A DNA stretch of 48,603 bases from a virus. Position numbers and translations under genes: made by a program. The notes beneath the pieces were generated by a model that worked only from the letters and a program-made list of their open reading frames with translations, did no database searches and was not told the DNA's origin. The stretch spans positions 1-48,603 of the IMG/VR virus record IMGVR_UViG_3300032282_002316, one strand, 5' to 3'. This document shows positions 26,701 through 34,526 of this stretch, one piece after another. The first letter of the stretch is position 1. Each line of letters opens with the position of its first letter.

Positions 26701-29700
26701 TTTTAATAACTATGACACCAATTATGATAATACATTTTTTCAAATTGGTAGTGGGGGAGAAACTATTACATACAAATATGCTGTTGCACCAACTCCAACC
26801 CCATCTATATCCATAACACCATCAATTAGTATTAGTCCTAGTATAACTCCTACCATTAGTGTAAGTCCGACTAATACACTATCGGCAACACCTAGCGCAA
26901 GTGTTAATAGTTCACCATCACCTACACCATCAAATACATTAACACCTACACCAACTCCATCAATAACAATCAGTTCAACACCAATACCATCTATAACACC
27001 AACACCTTTAAATTTAGATGATATTGGAATACATCCATTTTATGATGCCATATTTCATCAAATAATAAATGGATATAGTCACTACGCAGTACAATCCGGA
27101 AACACTTCCTTTTCAAAAAATGTTGATGATAAAGCAATAATTGCGAGAAAAAGAATTGAATCAAATGGAATAAGATATTGGACTAGTTTTGTTGATAATT
27201 CAAAATTTGATTCATTAGATTTAAGATATACGTGTTTACCATCAGATGGTGGTAATAAATTTATAAATAAAAAAACAGTCCAAAGTAACACATCTAGTAC
27301 ACAACAAATAAGTAATGAGGATTATCCGACAGCATTACAAAATAATTTTAGACCTTATTGGGTTGATGATGATTATATAAACAATAAGTTTAGCGGTCAA
27401 ACATTTCCATCATATGACCAATATAATAGAAGTTTAAACACAACAGATAGAACAATTGACAATCAATTTTCATTAACAGGTAACTACAGAAAAGTTATAG
27501 ATTTAATTGGAACATTTAGTCCAAAAATTTTAGATGAATTTGAATCAATGTTTATTGATTTTTCAAATGAAAAAATAACACAAACATATGAATCAACAAA
27601 TTATAATTCATATCCATCGGTTAAGTATACAAAATTTCAAGATTTATTAAAAGAAATATGTAGTGTTGAAAAAATGGATAAAGATTTACTTTCTTATCCA
27701 AGTACAGATACGATGATTGAAGAAATTAAATTAAGACAATATAAAAAAGTAAATGAATTTGTTTCTAAAAATATAGTATCTAATTATAATTTAATAAAAT
27801 TAACATTAGGTAATCCTAAAGAAATTAATTTAAATACATTTTATGGATTTTCTGAAATGGATGATGTTAACACATTCACATATAATGAATTTGATAACTC
27901 ACAAGTAACAGATGAAACATTAAAATTAATAAAACTATATATCGGGGAAGATATTGACGGATACTATCAAGATTTCTTTAGTTCAAATAATGTTGAGTTA
28001 AGTGAAGAAAATATATTATTGTTTAGACCATTAATATTAATTTATGGCGGTTATATAAAATCTGGCGGAGTAAATAGTAAAACTGATTTCCAAGAATATA
28101 TTAAAAATAATATTTTATTAAAAAATATAGACCAAAGTAGTGGAGTTTCCGGGTCAACATCCAGACTTTCTTTTTTCTTAAATCGATTAATTTCTAAATT
28201 AAATAAAGAATTAGAATTAACTACTCCAACACAATCATTAAAAATCACCTCAGGATATAATAATATTGGTACAAAAATAGAATTATATAACTTTTTTAAA
28301 TCATTTAACGATAAGTGGATTGCGGGAAATTCAATAGGTCAAAGATTATTAATCGAAGAATTTTTATTCTTAGATAAAGCTAATAGAGATATTGGTGATA
28401 AATTTTATTTGAATTTAGATAGATTAATTGATTTAAAAGACCCTAGAAATGATAAGATAGACTTGTATAGTGTAATTGGTTCGATATTAATAAAAGATAC
28501 GGGACTAGATATGAGAGCTCTACCCGCATATGTTAATTTCTATGGAACCAATATTAGTAATAAAACAAAAATAACTCCTTCACGTAAAGTTGCTAAAAAT
28601 TTATTTGGTACATTCTTAGATGTAGATTATGAAGAATCGTCCCCGAAAGTAATATTACAATTAGCTGGACAATCATCAAAACATTTAGCGGACACTAATA
28701 AAAAAACATATAAATTTTTAGATGATAGTTTTGATTTTTCTAATGTAAATAATCACCCATTAATTATAACTACCCCTGAAGTTTTTAATACAGGTGATTT
28801 ATATAAATCAAATAGAGTTGTTGCGTTTGAAGTTAGTTTTGGTGACCAAACTCAGGGAATATTTAAAGGAATACAATTAGACCAAAATAGCATAAAAAAT
28901 ACTTCTGAGGCGTTTGTTGTTTTAGAAAATTTAGCAAGATCAGAATCGGGAGCGGCGACATATAACGTAGACATAGGATTGTATGAATATTTTAGACAAG
29001 CATCATATACTTGTGAAGTAACTTGTATGGGTAATGTCATGATTCAACCAACTATGTTCTTTTACCTAAAAAATGTACCAATGTTTAGGGGGTCGTACTG
29101 GATTACTGAAGTATCACATAATATTAAGAATAATAATATTGTAACAACATTTAAAGGATCAAGGATACCTTATGAATCATTACCAGACCCTAAAGATTCA
29201 TTTACCTCAAGTTATAGAACATTATTTGATAAGTTAATGCAAAAAGCAATTGCAATAATTGACGAACAATTTAAATCATTGACACCAACAACAATTAGTA
29301 TATCTAATACTAGTGGAACAAATGTTTATACTGACCCAGGAGCAAGTCAAGGAGAAGATTTATCTAAAAATATTGTACAATCATTTGGAATTACAGAATT
29401 TGGAATTCCATTTAATGGTGCACTTAATGAGAAATACATACAAAAAGTAAAATATACTTTACCGGGTAATTCAAATACTGAATGGTTAAGAGTTAGGGTT
29501 GTTGAAATGGGTGGTACCAAACTACCACTTTCTGACAGTACAATATTTGGTGTTATTAGTAATTTACCAAATACAGAAAAATTATTGTGGTCTGAAATAA
29601 AAAATATAAGTGAAAATGTTGATTTTTATAGTACAAAATTTTTAATTAATCGTCCAGAAGGGTACTCCGAAGAAAAAATCAGAAATTCTATAACCACATT

Positions 29701-29905
29701 TATTAATCCAAGGTTAAACCCACCAAAACCTATTATTGTTGATAGCACATTATCTGGAAGTGTGGGTCAAAGAATCGTTACTGGTCCAATAGGGTTAAAT
29801 GGGGGCATAAATGAATATTCTATGTCCATGTCAAAGTCCTTAATGTTGAAATTAAAAGTAAATGATGGTGATGTTGTTTATTTTCAAATGCATCTAAAAA
29901 ATTGA
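23780..29905 (+). CDS. Giant baseplate hub-like protein, 2041 residues, with an internal Pro/Thr/Ser-rich linker
   Basis: The N-terminal ~200 residues have a beta-rich hub-like fold (FGIEGIQIVIRGFNAIPTIN, FVDVRGKTLFES, IPWPIYYLTVKGFYGKAIRY). A long helical and mixed region follows. Residues ~1003-1077 are a low-complexity linker of PTPSISITPS type. Residues ~1590-1830 hold a hub signature: VVAFEVSFGDQTQGIFKGIQ, YTCEVTCMGNVMIQPTMFFY, and MFRGSYWITEVSHNIKNNNI. The last resembles the domain of gp27/gpD hub proteins that closes with '.G.Y.Itev.H'. No lysozyme or peptidase motif was seen. ATG at 23780 overlaps the previous gene by 14 bases; a GTG follows immediately. T4 gp27 is only 391 residues, so this is much expanded. 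Hub role is inferred from the C-terminal region and position. Confidence 0.75.
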   Translation: MVRTKLDDNENILVKVDQNNLIYIDPNSVIDNDGNIQQRNVKQENLVIYVNLEADIIPRSILASTNDSNTLTSIAKGTLNFLKNQDGKDYDTTWTNSFNGSDSLGNSKNENSFFVKNEDFDSSGQTFGIEGIQIVIRGFNAIPTININFVDVRGKTLFESPENSPYQSFFHIPWPIYYLTVKGFYGKAIRYRLHLVKWSSRFSETTGNFEISTTFVGSTFAYLSDIPLKGILNAPYMYLIENTSDTDTNNNTNKTVRKVSRSSRGYSILKSVYSEYRQKGFIPKDFPVKTLRELIVAAETLDKILELQILDHKVDKNLFVGLRDFEKRIEDFRTSVDSWAIKNLSKIYVTDYFDENNPVKYYELSAKGTTNVSDLIYGQQNGSLNFLLEKYKKEIENSSLFNDKIIKTAGVEFSKEKIVTSSIKDINLNKYVKNSNQQYQVAIELIFDDINKIITTYSIQKEKLIKVIEEQMNNIIKDKTNKDSIGFEPTIRNIVAVILANADTYIRLLKEVHFNAFKKAEERKSKLKGLSNETKGDNSIYPWPEIKKYAEGEKRKVIAYPGDADLIKQLGSDDISLWPEVDFIENYIEISTNRIDSNVDKEGGVNNLTFIFDDDVDPNNIINISTLSVVDETQPYIDKTPSSFLYEIWERALNFTTLDSFNNLTLNEMASAEFKTIQEVIKDNDELIAILKNKIKSETDLRDFLKSYSPFERYPYYQDQIPTIPYLKSALEYPYKIEQYIVDPLKLSAQTTTPIKKNAIYDFTNLKKQLSDYKPESYRKNIYPYNSTTYLSYINKDNFTDNELTFNNIYEIDNAEGFIRTPINGQDWVKEEYKTISSNNELKEIKLLGQKLKFETTEVNILNTPYFHKQLFNDFNKIGITSKYTGSAYLLLNSLPFYDLEDKIKFSDDKSRKEVRISSLFTEIGASHYIPYHLILKWGSIYHRYKKYLLDGEDIIDSFLTTGNTTTDIDGYLFFNNYDTNYDNTFFQIGSGGETITYKYAVAPTPTPSISITPSISISPSITPTISVSPTNTLSATPSASVNSSPSPTPSNTLTPTPTPSITISSTPIPSITPTPLNLDDIGIHPFYDAIFHQIINGYSHYAVQSGNTSFSKNVDDKAIIARKRIESNGIRYWTSFVDNSKFDSLDLRYTCLPSDGGNKFINKKTVQSNTSSTQQISNEDYPTALQNNFRPYWVDDDYINNKFSGQTFPSYDQYNRSLNTTDRTIDNQFSLTGNYRKVIDLIGTFSPKILDEFESMFIDFSNEKITQTYESTNYNSYPSVKYTKFQDLLKEICSVEKMDKDLLSYPSTDTMIEEIKLRQYKKVNEFVSKNIVSNYNLIKLTLGNPKEINLNTFYGFSEMDDVNTFTYNEFDNSQVTDETLKLIKLYIGEDIDGYYQDFFSSNNVELSEENILLFRPLILIYGGYIKSGGVNSKTDFQEYIKNNILLKNIDQSSGVSGSTSRLSFFLNRLISKLNKELELTTPTQSLKITSGYNNIGTKIELYNFFKSFNDKWIAGNSIGQRLLIEEFLFLDKANRDIGDKFYLNLDRLIDLKDPRNDKIDLYSVIGSILIKDTGLDMRALPAYVNFYGTNISNKTKITPSRKVAKNLFGTFLDVDYEESSPKVILQLAGQSSKHLADTNKKTYKFLDDSFDFSNVNNHPLIITTPEVFNTGDLYKSNRVVAFEVSFGDQTQGIFKGIQLDQNSIKNTSEAFVVLENLARSESGAATYNVDIGLYEYFRQASYTCEVTCMGNVMIQPTMFFYLKNVPMFRGSYWITEVSHNIKNNNIVTTFKGSRIPYESLPDPKDSFTSSYRTLFDKLMQKAIAIIDEQFKSLTPTTISISNTSGTNVYTDPGASQGEDLSKNIVQSFGITEFGIPFNGALNEKYIQKVKYTLPGNSNTEWLRVRVVEMGGTKLPLSDSTIFGVISNLPNTEKLLWSEIKNISENVDFYSTKFLINRPEGYSEEKIRNSITTFINPRLNPPKPIIVDSTLSGSVGQRIVTGPIGLNGGINEYSMSMSKSLMLKLKVNDGDVVYFQMHLKN
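26786..27009 (+). repeat. Low-complexity Pro/Thr/Ser/Ile linker in the hub-like protein
   Basis: About 75 codons encode imperfect TPSISITPS, SISPSITPT and SPTPSNTLTPTP units. The style matches the stalk of the fibre-like protein at the left edge, although the DNA units differ and show no perfect tandem copies here. Confidence 0.75.
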
Positions 29906-29916
29906 TATTTTCGATA

Positions 29917-29924
29917 TATTTATA
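29917..29924 (+). promoter_or_regulatory. TATTTATA element upstream of the 67-residue gene
   Basis: Exact octamer, 9 bases before ATG 29934, in the 28-base gap after the giant hub gene. Confidence 0.35.
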
Positions 29925-29933
29925 TAATAAAAA

Positions 29934-30137
29934 ATGGAAAATAATAAAGTAAAACAAACCATTGACCAATTCTTAAATCCCAAAAAAGTTAAAAATATAA
30001 CTAATGATGGGATGGAAAGAGAAGAATGTGATTTACAGACAGGGGAATGTTATGTAATAAGGTCAAAAGACGGAATAGTTGAAAGAATAAATAAAAAGTA
30101 CATTACCGATGACGGTAGACAATTATTACAAGATTAA
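29934..30137 (+). CDS. Small hypothetical phage protein, 67 residues
   Basis: No family recognised. The sequence is charged, with a central pair of cysteines in EECDLQTGECYVIRSKDG, followed by a short beta hairpin-like piece (IVERINKKYITDDGR). No membrane segment or signal peptide. It stands between the hub-like gene and the Pro-rich head or tail protein, with a 4-base gap to the latter's ATG. It has the TATTTATA element upstream. The composition looks coding, and the short spacing supports a real gene. Confidence 0.6.
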   Translation: MENNKVKQTIDQFLNPKKVKNITNDGMEREECDLQTGECYVIRSKDGIVERINKKYITDDGRQLLQD

Positions 30138-30141
30138 AGTT

Positions 30142-30768
30142 ATGTTAGAAAAAAAATTACTCGAAGAATTAAATCGTTATAAGTCCATAAATAATTATAA
30201 TTATGGAAAAAGAATAATATCAGAACAAGACGTTCCACCAGCACCAGTAGGAGATATTCCTGCTGCACCTGGAGGAGACGTTCCACCCCCACCTGGAGGA
30301 GATATCCCACCAGCACCCGTAGGAGATACACCACCTGTGGATACCGATACAACTGAGGAGATTGATATAACAGATTTAGTCAACATGACTAAAAATATCA
30401 AAAAAGAAATTGATAAAAATAAAGATGAACATGGAAATGTCATATCAAAAATGGATGATGTTTTCACAAAATTGAATGATTTAGAAACTAAATTATCACA
30501 AATGGATTCTTTATTATCTAAAATAGATCAATTAAGTTCTAAAGTTGAAACAATGAAAGAACCATCAGCAGTTGAAAAACTTGAGATGAGATCTTTAGAT
30601 TCATATCCATTTAGTCAAAATCCACAACAATTTTTTGCAAAAAAACAAGACGAAATGAAGGCTAGTGGTAAGAATCAATATGTTTTAACAAAGGATGAAG
30701 TTGAAAATTACTCAAAAGACGAAATAAGAAAGACATTTAACCCAGAAGATAATGAATTTACCATCTAA
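30142..30768 (+). CDS. Probable virion protein with Pro-rich octapeptide repeats and a coiled coil
   Basis: The protein has 208 residues from ATG 30142. An in-frame ATG at 30109 would overlap the previous gene by 29 bases and is less likely. It starts with a basic helix (LLEELNRYKSINNYNYGKR) ending IISE at residues 25-28. Four copies of an eight-residue Pro/Gly/Asp repeat follow (VPPAPVGD, IPAAPGGD, VPPPPGGD, IPPAPVGD). Next is a heptad-pattern coiled coil (MTKNIKKEIDKNKDEHGNVI, LNDLETKLSQMDSLLSKIDQ), then an acidic tail. I/L-x-E is the cleavage motif of T4-type prohead protease gp21, so residues 1-28 may be a removable propeptide. The protein could then be a head or internal protein; this is inference. 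Its last 17 bases overlap the ferritin-like gene. Confidence 0.65.
   Translation: MLEKKLLEELNRYKSINNYNYGKRIISEQDVPPAPVGDIPAAPGGDVPPPPGGDIPPAPVGDTPPVDTDTTEEIDITDLVNMTKNIKKEIDKNKDEHGNVISKMDDVFTKLNDLETKLSQMDSLLSKIDQLSSKVETMKEPSAVEKLEMRSLDSYPFSQNPQQFFAKKQDEMKASGKNQYVLTKDEVENYSKDEIRKTFNPEDNEFTI
30232..30327 (+). repeat. Four imperfect 24-bp repeats coding for a Pro-rich octapeptide
   Basis: Four consecutive 24-base units encode xPPAPVGD-type octapeptides. The copies have diverged at silent and non-silent positions, unlike the perfect repeats at the left edge, so this array is older or under selection. Confidence 0.8.
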
Positions 30769-31123
30769 CATAAATCTATTCCTAGGAATACAAAATCAAA
30801 TAAGAATAAATCATTGGCAAACTAAAAGTTATGCTAGACACCAAGCATTTGGTGGTTTCTACAGCACATTAGATGGATTAATCGATACCTTTGTTGAAAC
30901 AGCAATGGGTAAATACGGTAGATTCACTCTAGATGATGAAACAAAAAATATAGAACTTAAAAATCTTTCAGAGTTAGATTTAAAAAGTATGATTAAAACT
31001 TTGAGAGACGCATTAGTGCAAATGTCAGATAGTCTTGACCCAATAGACACTGACTTATTAAATATCAGAGATGAAATGTTGGGAGAATTAAATAAACTAT
31101 CATATCTTTTAACGTTAGAATAA
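30752..31123 (+). CDS. Dps/ferritin-like four-helix protein (DUF5856-type)
   Basis: The protein has 123 residues, all helical. The N-terminal helix pair QIRINHWQTKSYARHQAFGG and FYSTLDGLIDTFVETAMG follows the Dps/ferritin-like layout, in which HW...H and LDxLxDxxxE supply metal ligands. The C-terminal helix (LLNIRDEMLGELNKLSYLL) completes the bundle. Phage proteins of this kind are known as DUF5856. It is shorter than bacterial Dps and may lack some ferroxidase ligands. Role unknown: a DNA-associated or metal-binding protein, or a structural one, given its neighbours. Its start overlaps the previous gene by 17 bases, so the two are probably translationally coupled. Confidence 0.75.
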   Translation: MNLPSNINLFLGIQNQIRINHWQTKSYARHQAFGGFYSTLDGLIDTFVETAMGKYGRFTLDDETKNIELKNLSELDLKSMIKTLRDALVQMSDSLDPIDTDLLNIRDEMLGELNKLSYLLTLE

Positions 31124-31137
31124 AAAAATTATAGAAA

Positions 31138-33246
31138 ATGATATCAGGTTCACAAGCAGCACAATTATCAAATACCGTAACAGGTTCATTAAGTTATATT
31201 ACTAATCTTATAACAGGAGCAACTGACCAAGGATTATATCAAGTATGGGTTTCAAATCGTTATATTAATGATACGATGATGAACCAACTTATAAAAACAT
31301 ATAGATATAATGTTACTAAGAGATATAGTGATATGGGGACAAATGCGGATTATCTAATTGATTGGACACCACAAACATCAACACAACTTGGACAATCAGC
31401 TATTTTTATATCATCTGACGTTGACGGTGGAGCAAGATGGTTTTTTGGTCTATTAGATTTTAAAAACGTAACCCCTGTTGGTTTAATTGACACAAGTTTA
31501 AATATTTCGGATTATTATATCTATGATGTGTATCCATTACAAAATAATGGATACATGGTAATATTCTATCCTCAAACAGGTGATACCACACAAGTATTCT
31601 TTATTGCCTCAGATGGAACTATTGTCGAACAATATAGTGGATCAACAAACTTTAATTATAACTTATTAGATGGTAAGTGGTGTTATTTTGAAGATAATGG
31701 TAATGGAGTAGTTAAAGCATTTAACGGAACGTTAATTTACACATTAAATTACGACCCAGGTTACCAAGATTTCTATATTGATTTTGATTGGGATGGTGCG
31801 ACAAATAATGGATCATTCCAATATACACTATACGATGACAATTCTGTAACGGATTCAATTGTAATTGTTAGACCTGATGCCACATCTATTGAGATAGAAA
31901 ATCTCGATGTGACAGCATATTATCATGATTGTTTTATATACATGGATTCAATCTGTTTATTGACCTATGAAAGTGGTAGTGGAAATGTAGTAAGTTTAAA
32001 ATATTATGATTATTTAGGTAATTTAGTTAAAACGATAAATACTTCTTCATATTCGTTGCAATCTTGGAGTTTCCGTGGATTTAGTGATAGTAAAACATCA
32101 ATAGTTCTATATGATGGTGGAGATGTTAATGTAAATTATAGAGTAATAACTTATGATTTTAACAATGATATTTTAATAAATGAAAGCGTAACTAGAGGTT
32201 CTGAGTATGAAAGTTTCAACACCTATTATGACGCCAAAGGAGTATATCAAGAAAATTATATAGAAACAGAGAATATATATTACATGTTTTATGGTAACTC
32301 AAATAGTACCGATTTAGGTTTCTATGAATTTGATTACTGTAAATTTTATTATATCGAAGATGGTGATGTATCAGGAAATACATACACATTTATAGATGAT
32401 GGTTCATATACAAAGAGTATTCAACTTTACAGTATTCAAACATGTATAAAATTAATGATGCCAATCAATAATGGAGACGGTAATTTGAAATTTTTAATAA
32501 TTGATAAAAATGGTAATAAAATAGTAAATCCAAATATTTCATTATCCGACTTAAATGATTGTGGATGGTCTAATTCATTTGGTAAGTATTATAAATATGT
32601 AACAGAGGATAATACATTGTATCAGTATGTTTGTCATATTTTTGATAGTACTGGTGATTTGTATTATCATAGTGATCCATTAGTTTATAATAATATTAAC
32701 ACATATTATAATATACTTCTAATAAATTCTGATAGTGATGTCTATTATTATTTTAATGAGACGACAACGGGAGTTACATTCCTAAGTAGTGGAATTACTA
32801 TGAATACATATAATCCGAATTGGTATTATAATTCAGATAATATAATGAGAGAAAAATTGGTTTTACATTATCCTACTATTAATCAATGTTATGTCTTAAA
32901 ATCAAATTCACTCTCAAGTGTAATTAATTTATCCACAAATACGGGTACTTATGACATAGAAGTTATGAAAGACTTTTTTGTATATTTGTATATGGATAGT
33001 GGAACCAATAATTTAACCGCAAAGGCATATAAATTTACTGGAACGTTAGTTAACACACTTAACACGAATATAAGTCAATTTGCTGATGAAATTCAATCTG
33101 CAGAAAACAGGTTCTGGTTTTCACAATATACCGATACCAACATGTTAACATATTACGCTTTTAATACAACAGATAACTTTTCCGTAACCTTATCAAATGA
33201 AAATACAGATTATCAATATATGGATGATTATATTTGGTGGGATTAA
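31138..33246 (+). CDS. Large structural protein, beta-propeller-like, 702 residues
   Basis: No family is recognised for the whole protein. The N-terminal ~75 residues (MISGSQAAQLSNTVTGSLSY, QVWVSNRYINDTMMNQLIKT) look like an attachment domain. From residue ~80 onward there are repeated short strands with Asp/Gly/Tyr turns (YMVIFYPQTGDTTQVFFIAS, GKWCYFEDNGNGVVKAFNG, FLIIDKNGNKIV), the pattern expected of a beta-propeller or similar repetitive beta fold. No enzyme motif was seen. The protein probably decorates the virion or tail and might bind host surface polymers. It starts 14 bases after the ferritin-like gene, and the downstream small gene closes the unit before the terminator. Confidence 0.6.
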   Translation: MISGSQAAQLSNTVTGSLSYITNLITGATDQGLYQVWVSNRYINDTMMNQLIKTYRYNVTKRYSDMGTNADYLIDWTPQTSTQLGQSAIFISSDVDGGARWFFGLLDFKNVTPVGLIDTSLNISDYYIYDVYPLQNNGYMVIFYPQTGDTTQVFFIASDGTIVEQYSGSTNFNYNLLDGKWCYFEDNGNGVVKAFNGTLIYTLNYDPGYQDFYIDFDWDGATNNGSFQYTLYDDNSVTDSIVIVRPDATSIEIENLDVTAYYHDCFIYMDSICLLTYESGSGNVVSLKYYDYLGNLVKTINTSSYSLQSWSFRGFSDSKTSIVLYDGGDVNVNYRVITYDFNNDILINESVTRGSEYESFNTYYDAKGVYQENYIETENIYYMFYGNSNSTDLGFYEFDYCKFYYIEDGDVSGNTYTFIDDGSYTKSIQLYSIQTCIKLMMPINNGDGNLKFLIIDKNGNKIVNPNISLSDLNDCGWSNSFGKYYKYVTEDNTLYQYVCHIFDSTGDLYYHSDPLVYNNINTYYNILLINSDSDVYYYFNETTTGVTFLSSGITMNTYNPNWYYNSDNIMREKLVLHYPTINQCYVLKSNSLSSVINLSTNTGTYDIEVMKDFFVYLYMDSGTNNLTAKAYKFTGTLVNTLNTNISQFADEIQSAENRFWFSQYTDTNMLTYYAFNTTDNFSVTLSNENTDYQYMDDYIWWD

Positions 33247-33271
33247 TAATTTAATTTAAATAATTTAGAAA

Positions 33272-33538
33272 ATGAGATATACCATACAGTCAAAAATATT
33301 AAAAGAAGTAAACGAGAATTATAAAAAAACACTATCAAATTATGTGACAAGTTATAATTCAGATAAAGAATTAACCGTTGGAGAAATTAAAACTATGGTG
33401 AAAGAATCACAATCGTTATTACCAACAAATTGGGAAATATCCGAAGAAAAGTTATATGTTGGAAATAGAGAAATGAAAGATAACAATATAATCTTAAAAG
33501 ATTTACACGGATTAGAATATAATTTGATTTATAAATAA
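33272..33538 (+). CDS. Hypothetical protein, 88 residues
   Basis: No family recognised. It has an N-terminal helix (MRYTIQSKILKEVNENYKKT), a KELTVGEIKTMVKESQSLLP helix, and a small C-terminal beta piece (EKLYVGNREMKDNNIILKDL). It is the last gene of the structural block: a strong terminator starts 24 bases after its stop. The gap to the preceding gene is 25 bases. Composition and position support a genuine gene. Confidence 0.55.
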   Translation: MRYTIQSKILKEVNENYKKTLSNYVTSYNSDKELTVGEIKTMVKESQSLLPTNWEISEEKLYVGNREMKDNNIILKDLHGLEYNLIYK

Positions 33539-33562
33539 AAAAAGTTTTTTTAAAAAAAAGTG

Positions 33563-33591
33563 AACCTAGATTTTTTAATCTAGGTTTTTTT
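33563..33591 (+). terminator. Intrinsic terminator between the structural and replication blocks
   Basis: Perfect 10-bp stem AACCTAGATT (33563-33572) and AATCTAGGTT (33577-33586), TTTT loop, then a T run to 33591. It isolates the SSB gene from upstream structural transcription. Confidence 0.93.
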
Positions 33592-33625
33592 ATTTATCTT
33601 TTATCTATAATTAAAACAATACATT

Positions 33626-34462
33626 ATGTCAATTCATGAATCAGTTCTTGCTCAATACGAGAAGAACAAACAAGCCACAAGTGGCGCCAAAGTATCACAA
33701 GAAGAGAGGATGAAGAAATACTTCACCACACTTCTCCCACCCAAATCAAAAGGAGAGGAAAGAAGGATTAGAATCCTACCTACTAAAGATGGATCTTCAC
33801 CATTCGTAGAAGTAATGTTCCATGAAGTCCAAGTAGACGGAAAATGGTATAAGCTTTATGACCCAAAACAAGAGGGTAAAAGATCACCATTAAATGAAGT
33901 CTATGAAGGATTAATGATGAGTGGTTCTGAACAAGATAAGGAACTTGCTCGTCAGTATCGTTCTCGTAAGTTTTATATTGTTAAAATAATTGACCGAGAT
34001 AACGAACAAGATGGTGTTAAATTTTGGAGATTTAAACACAATTCTAAAGGAGATGGTATTCTTGATAAAATATTCCCAATTTTCCGTAATAAAGGAGATA
34101 TTACCGAAATTAAAAAGGGAAGAGATATTATCCTATCTTTAGGATTAACTAAAGCCGGAACAGGAAAAGAATATACAACAATCACATCGGCAATTCCTGA
34201 AGACCCATCACCACTACATACCGACGCAAAGGTTGTAAAAGAGTGGATGGACGATGAGTTAGTATGGTCAGATGTTTATTCCAAAAGAGGTGAAGATTAT
34301 TTAGAAATGGTTGCAAAAGGAGAACTTCCTCGTTGGGATTCAGTTACCGGAAAATGGGTTTCAAACTCAGTAAATGAAGAGAATATTGGTAATGAAAAAC
34401 AATCAACACCAATTTCAGATCCACAGAGTGAGGACCCATCAGACGATGACCTTCCATTTTAA
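33626..34462 (+). CDS. 32: Single-stranded DNA-binding protein (gp32-like)
   Basis: The protein has 278 residues (T4 gp32 has 301). The N-terminus is basic (MSIHESVLAQYEKNKQATSG, EERMKKYFTTLLPP), as needed for cooperative binding. An OB-fold core follows: KGEERRIRILPTKDGSSPFV, EVMFHEVQVDGKWYKLYDPK, a SRKFYIVKIIDRD strand, and DIILSLGLTKAGTGKEYTTI. The C-terminus is a long acidic tail ending SDDDLPF, like the tails through which SSBs recruit partners. The zinc-binding cysteines and histidine of T4 gp32 are absent. It heads the replication block right after a terminator, so it should have its own promoter in the 33592-33625 gap, which contains TATTTATC. A hairpin follows the stop. Confidence 0.9.
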   Translation: MSIHESVLAQYEKNKQATSGAKVSQEERMKKYFTTLLPPKSKGEERRIRILPTKDGSSPFVEVMFHEVQVDGKWYKLYDPKQEGKRSPLNEVYEGLMMSGSEQDKELARQYRSRKFYIVKIIDRDNEQDGVKFWRFKHNSKGDGILDKIFPIFRNKGDITEIKKGRDIILSLGLTKAGTGKEYTTITSAIPEDPSPLHTDAKVVKEWMDDELVWSDVYSKRGEDYLEMVAKGELPRWDSVTGKWVSNSVNEENIGNEKQSTPISDPQSEDPSDDDLPF

Positions 34463-34476
34463 TACATAAAAAAAAT

Positions 34477-34514
34477 AGCATGGACACTCATATAAAAATG
34501 GTGTCCATGCTTTT
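34477..34514 (+). terminator. Hairpin between SSB and UvsX genes (terminator or attenuator)
   Basis: Perfect 11-bp stem AGCATGGACAC (34477-34487) with GTGTCCATGCT (34501-34511), 13-base loop, followed by only a few T residues before AAAT. The short T run suggests partial termination or an mRNA-stabilising end for the abundant SSB message. Confidence 0.7.
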
Positions 34515-34526
34515 AAATATAAAAAT

